Below are positions 8,125 through 18,087 of a stretch of DNA of 64,000 nt, in pieces. Source of the stretch: Leisingera sp. NJS204 (GTDB taxonomy: Bacteria; Pseudomonadota; Alphaproteobacteria; Rhodobacterales; Rhodobacteraceae); NCBI RefSeq assembly GCF_004123675.1, contig NZ_CP035417.1, positions 1,789,501-1,853,500 of the forward strand, read 5' to 3'. The notes beneath the pieces were generated by a model, which was not told where the DNA came from, made no database searches, and saw only the letters and a program-made list of their open reading frames with translations. How positions within the stretch are numbered: the stretch's first letter is position 1; each line of letters opens with the position of its first letter. Both the position numbers and the translations under genes were made by a program.

Positions 8125-9789
8125 TTACGCCGCCCAGCCCCATTTGTAGTGGTGGTGTTCGAAGGACACGTGCATGTCCGCGCCGACAACGCCTTCGCGC
8201 ATGTGGCGGTAGAGCGAACGCCAGTAAGGCTGGATGGTAACGCCTTCTTCCTGGATCAGCGCCTGGCCTTTGGCAGAGATCTCGCGGCGCTTGTCGGCGT
8301 CGGCGATCGACAGAGCTTCTTCCAGCAGGGCGTCGAATTCAGCGTTTTCCCAGCCGAATTCGTTCCAGGCTTCGCCGGACTTATAGGCCAGTGCCCAGAT
8401 CTGAACGCCCAGCGGGCGGTGGTTCCAGTTGGTCGAGGAGAACGGGTATTTCACCCAGTCGTTCCAGAAGGTCGAGCCGGGCAGAACTGTCCGCTTGACC
8501 TTGAAACCTGCGTCGCGCAGCTGTGCGGCCACGGCATCGGTAGTGTTCCGGCGCCAGTCGTCGTCGATCGACAGGATTTCATGTTCGAAATCCATCATGC
8601 CGGCTTCTTCCATCAGCGCGCGGGCACCTTCAGGATCGACCTTCTGCGGCGGCAGTTCGGCGTATTCCGGGTGGATCGGGCCGACATGGTGGTTTTCCGC
8701 GGGTTCACCGCGGCCGCCATAGCCGAGTTCAAGACAGACGGAGTTGTCGACAGCCATCTGAATCGCCTTGCGGACGCGTTTGTCTGCATAGGGCTTCTTG
8801 CCATCGAATTCCGCCAGCTGGTTGGTGCGGATCACAATCGAGGACATGGTCACAACTTCGGACTTCTTGTAGCCAAGACCGTCCATCACGTCGATGAATT
8901 CACCCACTGATTCATAGAGCATGTCGACTTCGTCGGATTCCAGAGCGGCCAGCCAGGACGACGGATCGGTGCCGAAATCGACGTATTCGATACGGTCCAA
9001 CGCAGGTTTGCCGTAAATCGCTTCTCCCCACCAGGTGTGGTTATCGTTGCGTTCCAGGGTCGCCTTCACGCCCACTTCCAGTTCTGTCAGCAGGAACGGG
9101 CCGGTGCCGACGTTGGTCAGGAAATCATTGGTCTGGAAGGACGCGTGAACAATCGCCGCCGGATAATCCGCCATGCCCGCGATCAGCGAAATGTCGGAAT
9201 TCGGCAGGTTCAGCTTCACGGTGTGGCTGTCGACCACTTCGATGCCGCCTTCAATCGCCTGGCCGGCGTCTGTGTCGATCAGGGTCGCAAAGCGGCCGGC
9301 CATCGAGTTGCCTTCCAGCGACTTGTCGCACCAGCCTGCAATGTTGCGGGCCACGTCTTCGGCGGTGAAGTCGTCGCCGTTGTTCCACTTGACGCCTTTG
9401 CGGACGTTCAGCGTGTAAACGGTTGCGTCCTCATTGACTTCCCAGCTTTCCAGCAGCATGCCGGTGATAGAGCCGTCATTGTTGTATTCAACCAGGTATT
9501 CGATGCTGCCGCGGGTCTTGTTGGCCATCTGCGACCAGTCGAAGGTGCGCGGGTCCTTCAGCGGGCGGACCTCGGTTTGGATGCGCAGGGTTCCGCCTTG
9601 CTTTTTCTCTTCAGCAGCCTGCACCGGTGCGGCCATGCCGATCATGCCGTAAGCAGCGCTGGCAGCCACACCAAGCGCGGTGGCGCGGGTCAGGAATTCA
9701 CGGCGGTCGAGCTTGCCATCCAGCACTTCTTCGGCGTGCATCTTGGCGGCCCAGTGTACCGGTGCTCCGTTGATTGTGTCGTTGGTCAT
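8125..9789 (-). CDS. ABC transporter substrate-binding protein, family 5
   Basis: This 554-residue periplasmic solute receptor has a twin-arginine-type leader ([21 protein letters not shown], Arg pair near residues 29-30) and probably matures after PVQAAEE. The body is of the SBP_bac_5 (dipeptide/oligopeptide/nickel) fold, with conserved segments [20 protein letters not shown] and [11 protein letters not shown]. It is the first gene of a four-gene importer operon, followed by two permeases and the fused ATPase. Export as a folded protein through Tat is inferred from the RR motif. The ligand is unknown. Confidence 0.9.
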   Translation of the reverse strand: MTNDTINGAPVHWAAKMHAEEVLDGKLDRREFLTRATALGVAASAAYGMIGMAAPVQAAEEKKQGGTLRIQTEVRPLKDPRTFDWSQMANKTRGSIEYLVEYNNDGSITGMLLESWEVNEDATVYTLNVRKGVKWNNGDDFTAEDVARNIAGWCDKSLEGNSMAGRFATLIDTDAGQAIEGGIEVVDSHTVKLNLPNSDISLIAGMADYPAAIVHASFQTNDFLTNVGTGPFLLTELEVGVKATLERNDNHTWWGEAIYGKPALDRIEYVDFGTDPSSWLAALESDEVDMLYESVGEFIDVMDGLGYKKSEVVTMSSIVIRTNQLAEFDGKKPYADKRVRKAIQMAVDNSVCLELGYGGRGEPAENHHVGPIHPEYAELPPQKVDPEGARALMEEAGMMDFEHEILSIDDDWRRNTTDAVAAQLRDAGFKVKRTVLPGSTFWNDWVKYPFSSTNWNHRPLGVQIWALAYKSGEAWNEFGWENAEFDALLEEALSIADADKRREISAKGQALIQEEGVTIQPYWRSLYRHMREGVVGADMHVSFEHHHYKWGWAA

Positions 9790-10089
9790 TTAGGTCTCCC
9801 TGTTATCCCGTTTGGTCATTTGTCTTGCGAAACGGATTTTGGCCCGGCGGCGTGCCGGGCGTTTTTGTTTAGCGTTTTGGATTAAAGTTTCCCCATGGCT
9901 GTATTCGGGCAGAGATATGCCGTTTCGTCAATGCACAGTTTCGGCGTTTGAAGGTAAAATTACGACATTCGGGGTGTCGTTTTCCCGAATTGAAACGGTA
10001 TGCTACTGAATACTGTTCAAAACTGCCCAGTAACCGGTGTGAAATCCGCACTTACTGGAAAACATGCAAGAATCTGCAAGCGGATCAAA
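9790..10089. other. 300-base intergenic region upstream of the ABC operon
   Basis: I see no gene here. It must hold the promoter of the ABC operon, which is read leftward. A GC hairpin followed by T residues on the plus strand lies at 9842-9870. The segment 9880-10030 is comparatively AT-rich, but I could not pick out a convincing -35/-10 pair. Confidence 0.5.
9842..9870 (+). terminator. terminator-like hairpin facing away from the ABC operon
   Basis: GCCCGGC (9842-9848) pairs with GCCGGGC (9854-9860) around a GGCGT loop and is followed by GTTTTTGTTT on the plus strand. Both flanking genes are on the minus strand, so this would end a plus-strand transcript antisense to the start of the binding-protein gene, or act as a leader hairpin in the opposite transcript. 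Confidence 0.4.
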
Positions 10090-10902
10090 CTATTGTGACT
10101 TCTTGCGGGCGGCTTTGCGCACTGCGCTGGGGGTTTGACCGGCGTGCTGGGAGATGAAGCGGGTGAAGTAGGCGGCGCTGCCAAACCCCAGATGAGCAGC
10201 AATGTCGCGGATGGGCAGCTCAGAGCTGATCAGCAGCGTGCGCGCGGTGTGCAGCTGGCGCTCGGTCAGCAGGGCTGCGGCGGTCTTGCCGGTCTCGGCC
10301 TTGCACACCCGCGTCAGGTGGGTTGGCGTCACATTCAGCGCGGCCGCGTGACCGGCCATGGCGGTCTGGGTGCCGGGCAGTTCGGCAATGCGCAGGCAGT
10401 AGGCCTGGCACAGGCGCTGCGCTGCGGTCTGCCGGGCAGCCCGTCCGGCGGGCTCCGGTTGCCGGTGCAAGGCAATGGCGGCCAATTCGCAATGGGCCTG
10501 AACGGAGCGGTGCCAGAGCAGCTTCTGCTCATTCTGCTCGCGGCTGATGGCTTCGAACAGGGCGGTCAGCCTGGCCTGGTCCTGAAGGCTGGCGAACCGC
10601 TTCTGGACCGGCGTTTCCGGAAACGGCAGCGGCAGCGGGCCGGATACTGACAGAACCTGCCCCAGGCACTGGCGGGTGAATTCGGCGGACCACAGCGTGC
10701 CGGCCGGAAGAAAGATGGCGCTGTAGGGGCCAAAGCCGCGCTGTGCGCCATTGACGCAAATGCGCCCCTGTCCGCGGGTGATCCAGATCAGCAGGTGTTC
10801 GCGGCGGGTATGTGCCAGCCCGGTCTGCCAGGCGCCATCTGGGGCAAGCCGGGATAAAGGGGCGGCGTGAATGTCGCCGGACAGGGTCGGATCAAATGGC
10901 AT
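10090..10902 (-). CDS. AraC-family transcriptional regulator
   Basis: This 270-residue regulator has a cupin-like N-terminal sensing half (RREHLLIWITRGQGRICVNG) and a C-terminal double helix-turn-helix AraC domain (LTRVCKAETGKTAAALLTERQLHTARTLLISSELPIRDIAAHLGFGSAAYFTRFISQHAGQTPSAVR). I chose ATG 10902 (MPFDPTLSG) because it gives the usual length; ATG 10950 in frame is possible. It lies directly upstream of the ABC importer genes on the same strand and may control them, but this is only positional. Confidence 0.88.
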   Translation of the reverse strand: MPFDPTLSGDIHAAPLSRLAPDGAWQTGLAHTRREHLLIWITRGQGRICVNGAQRGFGPYSAIFLPAGTLWSAEFTRQCLGQVLSVSGPLPLPFPETPVQKRFASLQDQARLTALFEAISREQNEQKLLWHRSVQAHCELAAIALHRQPEPAGRAARQTAAQRLCQAYCLRIAELPGTQTAMAGHAAALNVTPTHLTRVCKAETGKTAAALLTERQLHTARTLLISSELPIRDIAAHLGFGSAAYFTRFISQHAGQTPSAVRKAARKKSQ

Positions 10903-11039
10903 CAGATATCTTAGGCACAGGAACAAATACGATCTGCTGCAACAGGGCATGAATCGCTGATTCTGGCAAGTTTCCGCCGGCCAGCGCCGAAAACGTCTAA
11001 ATATTTAGGGTTTATGCCGGCTGGCTGCCCCGGCGGCGG

Positions 11040-11900
11040 TCAGGCCAGGGCCACCTGCTGCCAGTCTTTCATGCGGGCGCGGAACCAGCTGCGCTGACGC
11101 TTGGCGAACCGGCGGGTGGCGATGGCCGCGCGTTCTTCTGCCTCGGCCAGCGAAATCCGGCCTTGGCCATAGGCCATCAATTCCGGAACCCCGATCGCCT
11201 TGCAGGAGGGCAGGGCAGGGTCATAGCGGTCCTGCATCGCTTCGATCTCCTCCATGGCGCCCTGATCCAGCATCTGGCCAAAGCGTTTGCGGATGCGGGC
11301 CTCCAGCCAGGATTTCTCTGAGTTCAGCACCAGTGCGGTGCAGCCGGACAGCGGCAGCGCCGGGGCGGGGGTGTCATCCTGCCAGCCGGCCAGCGGGCGG
11401 CCGGTGGCCTTCAACACTTCCCAGGCGCGCTGCACCCTGGCCCGGTTCTGCAGATCGATGCGGAATGCGGTCTCGGGGTCCAGCTCTGCCAGCAGCGCCT
11501 CAAGGGGCAGGCTGTCGCCTTCGGCGCGGACCTCGGGCGGGGTGGCAGGAATGTCCGCCATGCCGTCTGTCAGGGCGGTGAAGTAAAGCCCGGTGCCGCC
11601 GGTGATGATCACCCGTTCAGGCCCTTTCAGAAGCTCCAGCACCTCGCGCAGCCAATGGCCGGCGGAATAATCTGCATCATAGGGCATGTGCCCGTAGAGC
11701 GCGTGGGGGGCCTGCGCTTCTTCCTCTGCCGAAGGACGGGCGGTGATCACCCGCCAGCAATCATAGACCTGGCTGGCATCGGCATTAACGATGATGCCGC
11801 CCTGGCGCGCGGCAATTTCAAGCGCCAGCGCGGACTTTCCCGAAGCGGTGGGGCCGGCAATCAGTACAGGCAGATCCGGGTTGATGTCGGGCAGGTTCAT
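11040..11900 (-). CDS. miaA: tRNA dimethylallyltransferase
   Basis: This 286-residue enzyme transfers a dimethylallyl group from DMAPP to N6 of A37 in tRNAs reading UNN codons. The P-loop [15 protein letters not shown] is at the N-terminus, followed by [22 protein letters not shown] and [15 protein letters not shown], all hallmark motifs. The C-terminal [13 protein letters not shown] is the tRNA-contacting region. Many homologues have Y instead of C in the QVY motif context, a minor difference. It stands alone between araC and the divergent pyrH. Confidence 0.95.
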   Translation of the reverse strand: MNLPDINPDLPVLIAGPTASGKSALALEIAARQGGIIVNADASQVYDCWRVITARPSAEEEAQAPHALYGHMPYDADYSAGHWLREVLELLKGPERVIITGGTGLYFTALTDGMADIPATPPEVRAEGDSLPLEALLAELDPETAFRIDLQNRARVQRAWEVLKATGRPLAGWQDDTPAPALPLSGCTALVLNSEKSWLEARIRKRFGQMLDQGAMEEIEAMQDRYDPALPSCKAIGVPELMAYGQGRISLAEAEERAAIATRRFAKRQRSWFRARMKDWQQVALA

Positions 11901-12029
11901 TCAGGCGTGATCCGTCTCTTAAGTCCAGTTCCGCAAAACTGTGCGGAAAGCGCGCAGCGCGGATTGAAACCGGCGGCGAATTGCTTCATTTTGCGCGCAA
12001 ACTAACCCTCACATCTTCTGGAGCGCAAC

Positions 12030-12779
12030 ATGCCTCAACCGCAAGACAAGCCGGAGCTGCATCCGGCCGCCGCCTATAAACGCGTCATGCTGAAAATTTC
12101 GGGCGAGGCGCTGATGGGCGATCAGGGGTTCGGCCTGCATCCGCCGACCGTGCAGCGCATCGCCCGCGAAGTGAAATCGGTGCAGGAGATGGGCGTCGAG
12201 ATTTGCATGGTGATCGGCGGCGGCAACATCTTCCGCGGCCTGTCCGGCTCGGCTCAGGGGATGGAACGGACCACCGCTGATTACATGGGGATGCTGGCAA
12301 CCGTGATGAATGCGCTTGGCATGCAGTCGGCGCTGGAAGAGCTAGGGGTTTTCACCCGGGTGATTTCGGCAATCCGCATGGATGAGGTGGCCGAACCCTA
12401 TATCCGCCGCCGCGCCGTGCGCCACCTGGAGAAAAAGCGGGTCTGCATCTTTGCGGCAGGCACCGGCAACCCGTATTTCACCACCGACACCGCCGCCACC
12501 CTGCGGGCCAATGAAATGGCCTGCGAGGCAATCTTTATGGGCAAGAACGGGGTTGATGGCGTCTATGACAAAGACCCCAAGGAACATGCCGACGCCGTCC
12601 GTTATGACGAGATCAGCTATGACGAAGTCTTTGCCAAACGCCTGAAGGTGATGGATGCGTCGGCCATTGCACTGGCGCGGGACAACAATCTGCCGTTGAT
12701 CGTGTTCCCGCTGGATGAGCCGGGCGGCTTCCGCGGCATCCTGGCCGGCAAAGGCACCTATACCAAGGTTCACGGCTAA
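12030..12779 (+). CDS. pyrH: UMP kinase
   Basis: This 249-residue cytosolic kinase phosphorylates UMP to UDP. It is of the amino-acid kinase fold, with [19 protein letters not shown] at the start, [14 protein letters not shown] for phosphate binding, and [17 protein letters not shown] and [13 protein letters not shown] in the nucleotide-binding parts. It is separated from frr by 266 bases and a strong terminator, so the two genes are probably transcribed apart although they are neighbours in most bacteria. Confidence 0.97.
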   Translation: MPQPQDKPELHPAAAYKRVMLKISGEALMGDQGFGLHPPTVQRIAREVKSVQEMGVEICMVIGGGNIFRGLSGSAQGMERTTADYMGMLATVMNALGMQSALEELGVFTRVISAIRMDEVAEPYIRRRAVRHLEKKRVCIFAAGTGNPYFTTDTAATLRANEMACEAIFMGKNGVDGVYDKDPKEHADAVRYDEISYDEVFAKRLKVMDASAIALARDNNLPLIVFPLDEPGGFRGILAGKGTYTKVHG

Positions 12780-12804
12780 GCCCTGATCCGGGACTGAGGA
12801 AAGA

Positions 12805-12834
12805 CGCGGGCCCATTGCGGCCCGCGTTTTTTTT
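12805..12834 (+). terminator. rho-independent terminator of pyrH
   Basis: CGCGGGCC (12805-12812) pairs with GGCCCGCG (12819-12826) around a short loop and is followed by eight T residues. It is 25 bases after the pyrH stop. Confidence 0.92.
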
Positions 12835-13045
12835 GCTTCCGGCCGGGGCAGATCCCTTGGCGGGGCAGGGCATTTCCGTGAAATCACCGGAACGCAGGCT
12901 AAATTTCCTGGATGACAGGAGAGACCGGCAAGGGGGCAGGATGCAGTCCCGGCGGCGGCAAATCCTGGCCAACATCGCTATACATCAGCCTTCCAATGGC
13001 TTATGAGCCAAGGGAAGACCGCCTCAGATAAGGGGAGAGAGCAGA

Positions 13046-13609
13046 ATGTCTGATGATTTTGAACTGGATACCGACGACCTGAAGCGCCGTATGGACGGTG
13101 CCATGGCCAACCTGCGGACCGAATTCGCGTCCTTGCGCACCGGCCGGGCGTCTGGCTCGATGCTGGAGCCGGTGATGGTGGATGCCTATGGCTCGATGAC
13201 GCCGATCAACCAGGTCGGCACCGTGAACGTGCCGGAACCGCGCATGGTCACAATCAACGTCTGGGACAAGGGCCTGGTCGGCAAAGTTGAAAAAGCAATC
13301 CGCGAATCCGGGCTGGGGATCAACCCGCAGCTTAACGGCACCATCATCATGCTGCCGATTCCCGAGCTGAACGAGGAACGCCGCCGCGAGCTGACCAAAG
13401 TGGCCGGGCAGTATGCCGAACATGGCCGGGTTTCGATCCGCAACGTGCGCCGCGACGGCATGGACCAGATCAAGAAGGCCAAGGCTGACGGCATGTCGGA
13501 AGACGATCAGAAGTTCTGGGAAGCCGAAGTGCAGGAGCTGACCGACAAGATGATCAAAGCTGTGGATGAGGCGCTTGAGACCAAGCAAGCCGAAATCATG
13601 CAGGTCTGA
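13046..13609 (+). CDS. frr: ribosome recycling factor
   Basis: This 187-residue factor acts with EF-G to split post-termination ribosomes. The triple-helix bundle motif [29 protein letters not shown] and the second signature [19 protein letters not shown] are both present, and the length is normal. ATG 13046 is preceded by AGGGGAGAG. It heads the envelope block: uppS follows after 8 bases. Confidence 0.97.
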   Translation: MSDDFELDTDDLKRRMDGAMANLRTEFASLRTGRASGSMLEPVMVDAYGSMTPINQVGTVNVPEPRMVTINVWDKGLVGKVEKAIRESGLGINPQLNGTIIMLPIPELNEERRRELTKVAGQYAEHGRVSIRNVRRDGMDQIKKAKADGMSEDDQKFWEAEVQELTDKMIKAVDEALETKQAEIMQV

Positions 13610-13617
13610 CCGGCAGT

Positions 13618-14372
<755 letters not shown>

Positions 14373-14376
<4 letters not shown>

Positions 14377-15149
14377 GTGCCGCCAAGGGCCGCTGGGCCG
14401 ACCTGCTGCCGCGGGCCTTGTCTGCTGTGGTGATGGTGGCTGCGGGCGGATATGCCGTATGGGCCGGCGGGCTGGTGTTTGATGTGCTGATTGCGCTGTG
14501 CAGCGGCGGCATGGTGTGGGAACTGGTGCGGATGCTTCAGCCTGCGCGCAGCGGCACTGCGCTGCAGCTTGGTGCAATCTCTGCCGTTGCGGTTCTGCTG
14601 GCGTCGTTCCTGCCCGTGCTTTGGGTGCTGCCGGTCTTGGCGGCCCCTGTGGCGGCAGGGTTCAGCCAGATCAGCGAGCGGCGGCAGTATTTCACCGGCT
14701 TTGCCTTGTGGGTTCTGCTGGCGGGTTTCGGCTTTATCTGGCTGCGTGGCCAGATGGGAATGGCCTGGATGCTGTGGCTGATCGGCATTGTGGTGGCCAC
14801 CGACATTGCGGGCTACTTCGCTGGCAAGGCAATCGGCGGGCCAAAGTTCTGGCCGCGTGTCAGTCCCAAGAAAACCTGGAGCGGCACCGCGGCGGGTTGG
14901 CTTGCGGCGGTTATCGTGGGGGCGGTTTTTGCCAGGCAGATAGGTCTGGGCTATGGCATCGTGGTGCTGTCGGTGCTGCTGTCGATGGCCAGCCAGGCGG
15001 GTGACGTGGCCGAGAGCGCACTGAAGCGGAAGATGGGCGTCAAGGATTCCAGCGGGCTGATTCCCGGCCATGGCGGCCTGTTCGACCGGTTCGACGGGAT
15101 GCTGGGGGCTGCGGCGATGTTCCTGGCCGTGACCGCCCTCTGGGGATAA
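14373..15149 (+). CDS. cdsA: phosphatidate cytidylyltransferase (CDP-diacylglycerol synthase)
   Basis: This 258-residue multi-spanning membrane enzyme makes CDP-diacylglycerol from phosphatidic acid and CTP. The C-terminal signature spans SQAGDVAESALKRKMGVKD and SGLIPGHGGLFDRFD, with the metal-binding acidic residues. GPKFWPRVSPKKTWSGTAAG is also conserved. ATG 14373 overlaps the uppS stop by four bases. Confidence 0.95.
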
Positions 15150-15165
15150 CCAGACAGGAAAAGCT

Positions 15166-16338
15166 ATGCGGAAAGTCTCGATTTTCGGCGCGACGGGCTC
15201 GATTGGCCAGAACACCATCGATCTGATCCGCCGCGCGCCGGATGCTTATGACGTGGTGGCGCTGACCGGCGGCGCCAATATCGCGCGGCTGGCCGAAGAC
15301 GCTGTTGCGCTGCGGGCTGATGTTGCTGTGACTGCTTATGACAACCGCCTGCCGGATCTGCGCGCGGCGCTGGCAGGCACCGGCGTCGAGGCCGCAGCAG
15401 GGCAGGCGGCGCTGGTGGAGGCTGCTGCACGGCCTGCCGATTGGATCATGTCGGCCATTGTGGGCGCGGCTGGTCTGGCTCCGGGGCTGGAGGCGCTGAA
15501 ACACGGCACCACCCTGGCGCTGGCCAACAAGGAATCGCTGGTCTGCGCCGGCCGGTTGCTGCTGGAGACCGCAGCGGCGCACGGCGCCCGGCTGCTGCCG
15601 GTGGACAGCGAGCATTCGGCGGTGTTCCAGGGGCTGGCAGGCGAAGATATTGAAGCGGTTGAACGGATCATTATCACCGCGTCCGGCGGTGCATTCCGGG
15701 ACTGGCCGCTGGAGGACCTGCCAAGTGCAAGCCTGGCGCAGGCGTCCTCGCACCCCAATTGGGATATGGGTCAGCGGATCACCATCGACAGCGCATCCAT
15801 GTTCAATAAAGCACTGGAAGTTGTTGAAACTCGTGAATACTTTGGTGTCCGGCCTGAACAGATCGAGGTGCTGGTGCATCCCGAATCGCTGGTCCATGCA
15901 CTGGTTGGTTTCAAGGACGGAGCGCTGATGGCGCATCTGGGCGCGCCGGACATGCGGCACGCCATCGGATACGCGCTGCATTGGCCGGAACGCCGGGAAC
16001 TGCCGGTGGAGCGGCTGGATCTGGCCCGTATCGGCCAGTTGAATTTCCGTGCGCCGGACCCGGCCCGGTACCCGGCGCTGCGCCTGGCCTATGATGTGAT
16101 GGACCGCGGCGGTATGATGGGCGCGGCCTTCAACGGGGCCAAGGAACAGGCGCTGGATGACTTCATCGCAGGCCGCATCCGGTTCACTGATATGTCGGCT
16201 GTCGCCGAGACCGCGCTGGAGCGCATGTCAGCGGAACGTGACCTCATTGATGCCGCAATGACACTTGATAACGTGACCCGGGTTGACCATCTCGCCCGGC
16301 AACAGGCGGCACGCGCCGCAGAAGAACGCATAGGGTAG
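15166..16338 (+). CDS. dxr: 1-deoxy-D-xylulose 5-phosphate reductoisomerase
   Basis: This 390-residue NADPH-dependent enzyme performs the first committed step of the MEP isoprenoid pathway. The N-terminus VSIFGATGSIGQNTIDLI binds NADPH, LANKESLVCAG and PVDSEHSAVFQ hold metal and substrate contacts, and ITASGGAFRDWPL and SASMFNKALEVVE are further family blocks. The product feeds the prenyl substrate of UppS encoded two genes upstream. Confidence 0.97.
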   Translation: MRKVSIFGATGSIGQNTIDLIRRAPDAYDVVALTGGANIARLAEDAVALRADVAVTAYDNRLPDLRAALAGTGVEAAAGQAALVEAAARPADWIMSAIVGAAGLAPGLEALKHGTTLALANKESLVCAGRLLLETAAAHGARLLPVDSEHSAVFQGLAGEDIEAVERIIITASGGAFRDWPLEDLPSASLAQASSHPNWDMGQRITIDSASMFNKALEVVETREYFGVRPEQIEVLVHPESLVHALVGFKDGALMAHLGAPDMRHAIGYALHWPERRELPVERLDLARIGQLNFRAPDPARYPALRLAYDVMDRGGMMGAAFNGAKEQALDDFIAGRIRFTDMSAVAETALERMSAERDLIDAAMTLDNVTRVDHLARQQAARAAEERIG

Positions 16339-16342
16339 ATCT

Positions 16343-17692
16343 TTGGACGTACTTGCTTTTGTCCCGCAGTTTGGCGGTTTTCTTTATACGATTGCCAGCT
16401 TTGTCATCGCCCTGTCGGTGATAGTGGCCGTGCATGAATACGGCCACTACATCGTTGGCCGCTGGTCGGGGATTCACGCCGAAGTGTTCTCGCTGGGGTT
16501 CGGCCCGGTGCTGTGGAGCCGTGTGGACAAGCACGGCACCCGCTGGCAGGTCGCCGCGCTGCCGTTCGGCGGTTATGTGAAATTCCTGGGTGATGCCGAT
16601 GCGGCCTCGGGCAAGGATGCCGGGGCAATGCAAGCCGCCGCTGACGATCCGGCCGCGCTGCGCCGGACCATGCATGGCGCGCCGTTGTGGGCCCGGACCG
16701 CAACTGTCGCAGCCGGGCCGGTGTTCAACTTTGTGATGTCGGCGATCATCTTTACCGCGGTTGCGATGTCTCAGGGCATCATGCGCGACCCGCTGACGAT
16801 TGGCGCGCTGGCGCCGCTGCCTGGGGTCGAGAGCGGCCTGCAGCAGGGGGATGAGCTGATCACAGCGGGTGGCATTGCGGTGCCAAGCTATACCGATCCC
16901 GATGCCTGGGAGGCCTTTCGCGAAGCCCTGCCGCAAGAGCAGCCGCTGGAATATCAAGTGCGCCGCGACGGCAGAGACATCAGCGTCAACGGACCGTATC
17001 TTTACCCTCCCTATGTGCGCGGTGTGGTGCCGCGCAGTGCAGCCGCGGATGCCGGATTGCAGCCGGAAGACGTGATCCTGGCGATGAACGGCGCGCCGGT
17101 TGTGTCCTTTGACCAGCTCAAGACGCACGTCGAGGCCGCGGACGGCAAAGTGCTGGTGCTGGACGTCTGGCGGGACGGCGAGCAGGTCGAAATGGCTCTG
17201 GCGCCGCGCCGCACGGATGAGCCGCAGCCGGATGGCGGTTTTGCCACCCGCTGGCGGATCGGCATCATTGGCGGCCTGGCCTTTGAACCGGCCACAGTAT
17301 CCGCAGGCTTCGGCGCCTCATTGGCGGCGGGCACCTATCAGGTTTGGGCTGTGGTGGAGACCTCGTTGTCGGGGCTGAAACATATGATCACCGGCGCCAT
17401 CAGCACCTGCAACCTGTCCGGGCCGATCGGCATTGCCGAAACTTCGGGCGCGATGGCCAGCCAGGGGGCCGAGAGCTTTATCCGCTTCATTGCGGTGCTG
17501 TCGACCGCCGTGGGCCTGCTGAACCTGTTCCCGGTGCCCGCGCTGGATGGCGGCCATCTGATGTTCTACGCCTACGAGGCGGTGTCAGGCCGTCCGCCCA
17601 GTGACCGGGCGGTGCGGGTGCTGATGTCGCTTGGTATCGCCATCGTGCTGTCGCTGATGGTGTTCGCGCTTGGCAATGATTTGTTCTGCTGA
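16343..17692 (+). CDS. rseP: RseP-type site-2 zinc metalloprotease
   Basis: This 449-residue inner-membrane protease cleaves substrates within the membrane, typically anti-sigma factors and signal peptide remnants. The zinc motif HEYGH is in the first membrane segment (VIVAVHEYGHYIVGRW) and the third ligand is in PALDGGHLMFYAYE near the C-terminus. Two PDZ-like regions lie between them (GVESGLQQGDELITAGG and AADAGLQPEDVILAMNG). The start is TTG 16343, four bases after dxr. It precedes bamA, as in most Proteobacteria. Confidence 0.95.
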   Translation: MDVLAFVPQFGGFLYTIASFVIALSVIVAVHEYGHYIVGRWSGIHAEVFSLGFGPVLWSRVDKHGTRWQVAALPFGGYVKFLGDADAASGKDAGAMQAAADDPAALRRTMHGAPLWARTATVAAGPVFNFVMSAIIFTAVAMSQGIMRDPLTIGALAPLPGVESGLQQGDELITAGGIAVPSYTDPDAWEAFREALPQEQPLEYQVRRDGRDISVNGPYLYPPYVRGVVPRSAAADAGLQPEDVILAMNGAPVVSFDQLKTHVEAADGKVLVLDVWRDGEQVEMALAPRRTDEPQPDGGFATRWRIGIIGGLAFEPATVSAGFGASLAAGTYQVWAVVETSLSGLKHMITGAISTCNLSGPIGIAETSGAMASQGAESFIRFIAVLSTAVGLLNLFPVPALDGGHLMFYAYEAVSGRPPSDRAVRVLMSLGIAIVLSLMVFALGNDLFC

Positions 17693-17759
17693 GAAGCCGG
17701 CACGGAAAGGATGACTTCGGGCGGCCATGTTGCCGCCCAAGTGCTGCCACATTCTCCCG

Positions 17760-17774
17760 TTAACTTTTTATCAA
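17760..17774 (+). promoter_or_regulatory. CtrA-like binding site, one mismatch
   Basis: TTAA (17760-17763), seven bases, then TCAA (17771-17774) differs by one base from the CtrA consensus TTAA-N7-TTAA. It lies 62 bases before the start of the small membrane peptide gene. Single matches of this kind can arise by chance. Confidence 0.35.
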
Positions 17775-17835
17775 CCCGCAGATTGTGCCGGATAGGCGCT
17801 TTGCGGATTGGTGAACGATAACTGGGGGACGACCG

Positions 17836-17961
17836 ATGCAGACACTCTCGCAATCTTACCAGGGCCTGGGCCTGTTGGTCCGGCTGAATTGGGACCGTGC
17901 GCTGACGGGATTTGCCGTCCTGGGCGCATTGACCGCAGGCGCCTGGCTCGCCGCATTGTGA
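17836..17961 (+). CDS. 41-residue predicted membrane micropeptide
   Basis: ATG 17836 follows a strong Shine-Dalgarno sequence (TGGGGGACGACC). The peptide begins MQTLSQSYQGLGLLVRLNWD and continues into one hydrophobic helix (TGFAVLGALTAGAWLAAL) before the stop at 17959. The SQSYQGLGLL-x-LNWDR start looks like a small-protein type I associate with Rhodobacterales, but I cannot confirm homologues here. It sits in the gap between rseP and bamA on the same strand. The function is unknown. Confidence 0.6.
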   Translation: MQTLSQSYQGLGLLVRLNWDRALTGFAVLGALTAGAWLAAL

Positions 17962-17966
17962 TTCCT

Positions 17967-17999
17967 GCAACCGGCGCGCAAGCCCGCCGTGCCGGTTGC
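17967..17999 (+). terminator. hairpin between the micropeptide gene and bamA
   Basis: GCAACCGGC (17967-17975) pairs with GCCGGTTGC (17991-17999), directly after the micropeptide stop codon. The following GCCAGACTGCGCTTTG is only weakly T-rich, so termination may be partial or depend on Rho. Confidence 0.45.
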
Positions 18000-18087
18000 T
18001 GCCAGACTGCGCTTTGTTGGTTTTGACAAGCGCTTTCAAACCCGGTACGCACATCCCAAAGCTGCTATAATAATCGGGTTTTGAAAA

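Noticed and set aside
18023-18071. A TTGACA and TATAAT pair upstream of bamA as a promoter
   Set aside because: They are 37 bases apart, far from the usual 16-18, so they cannot be one sigma70 promoter.
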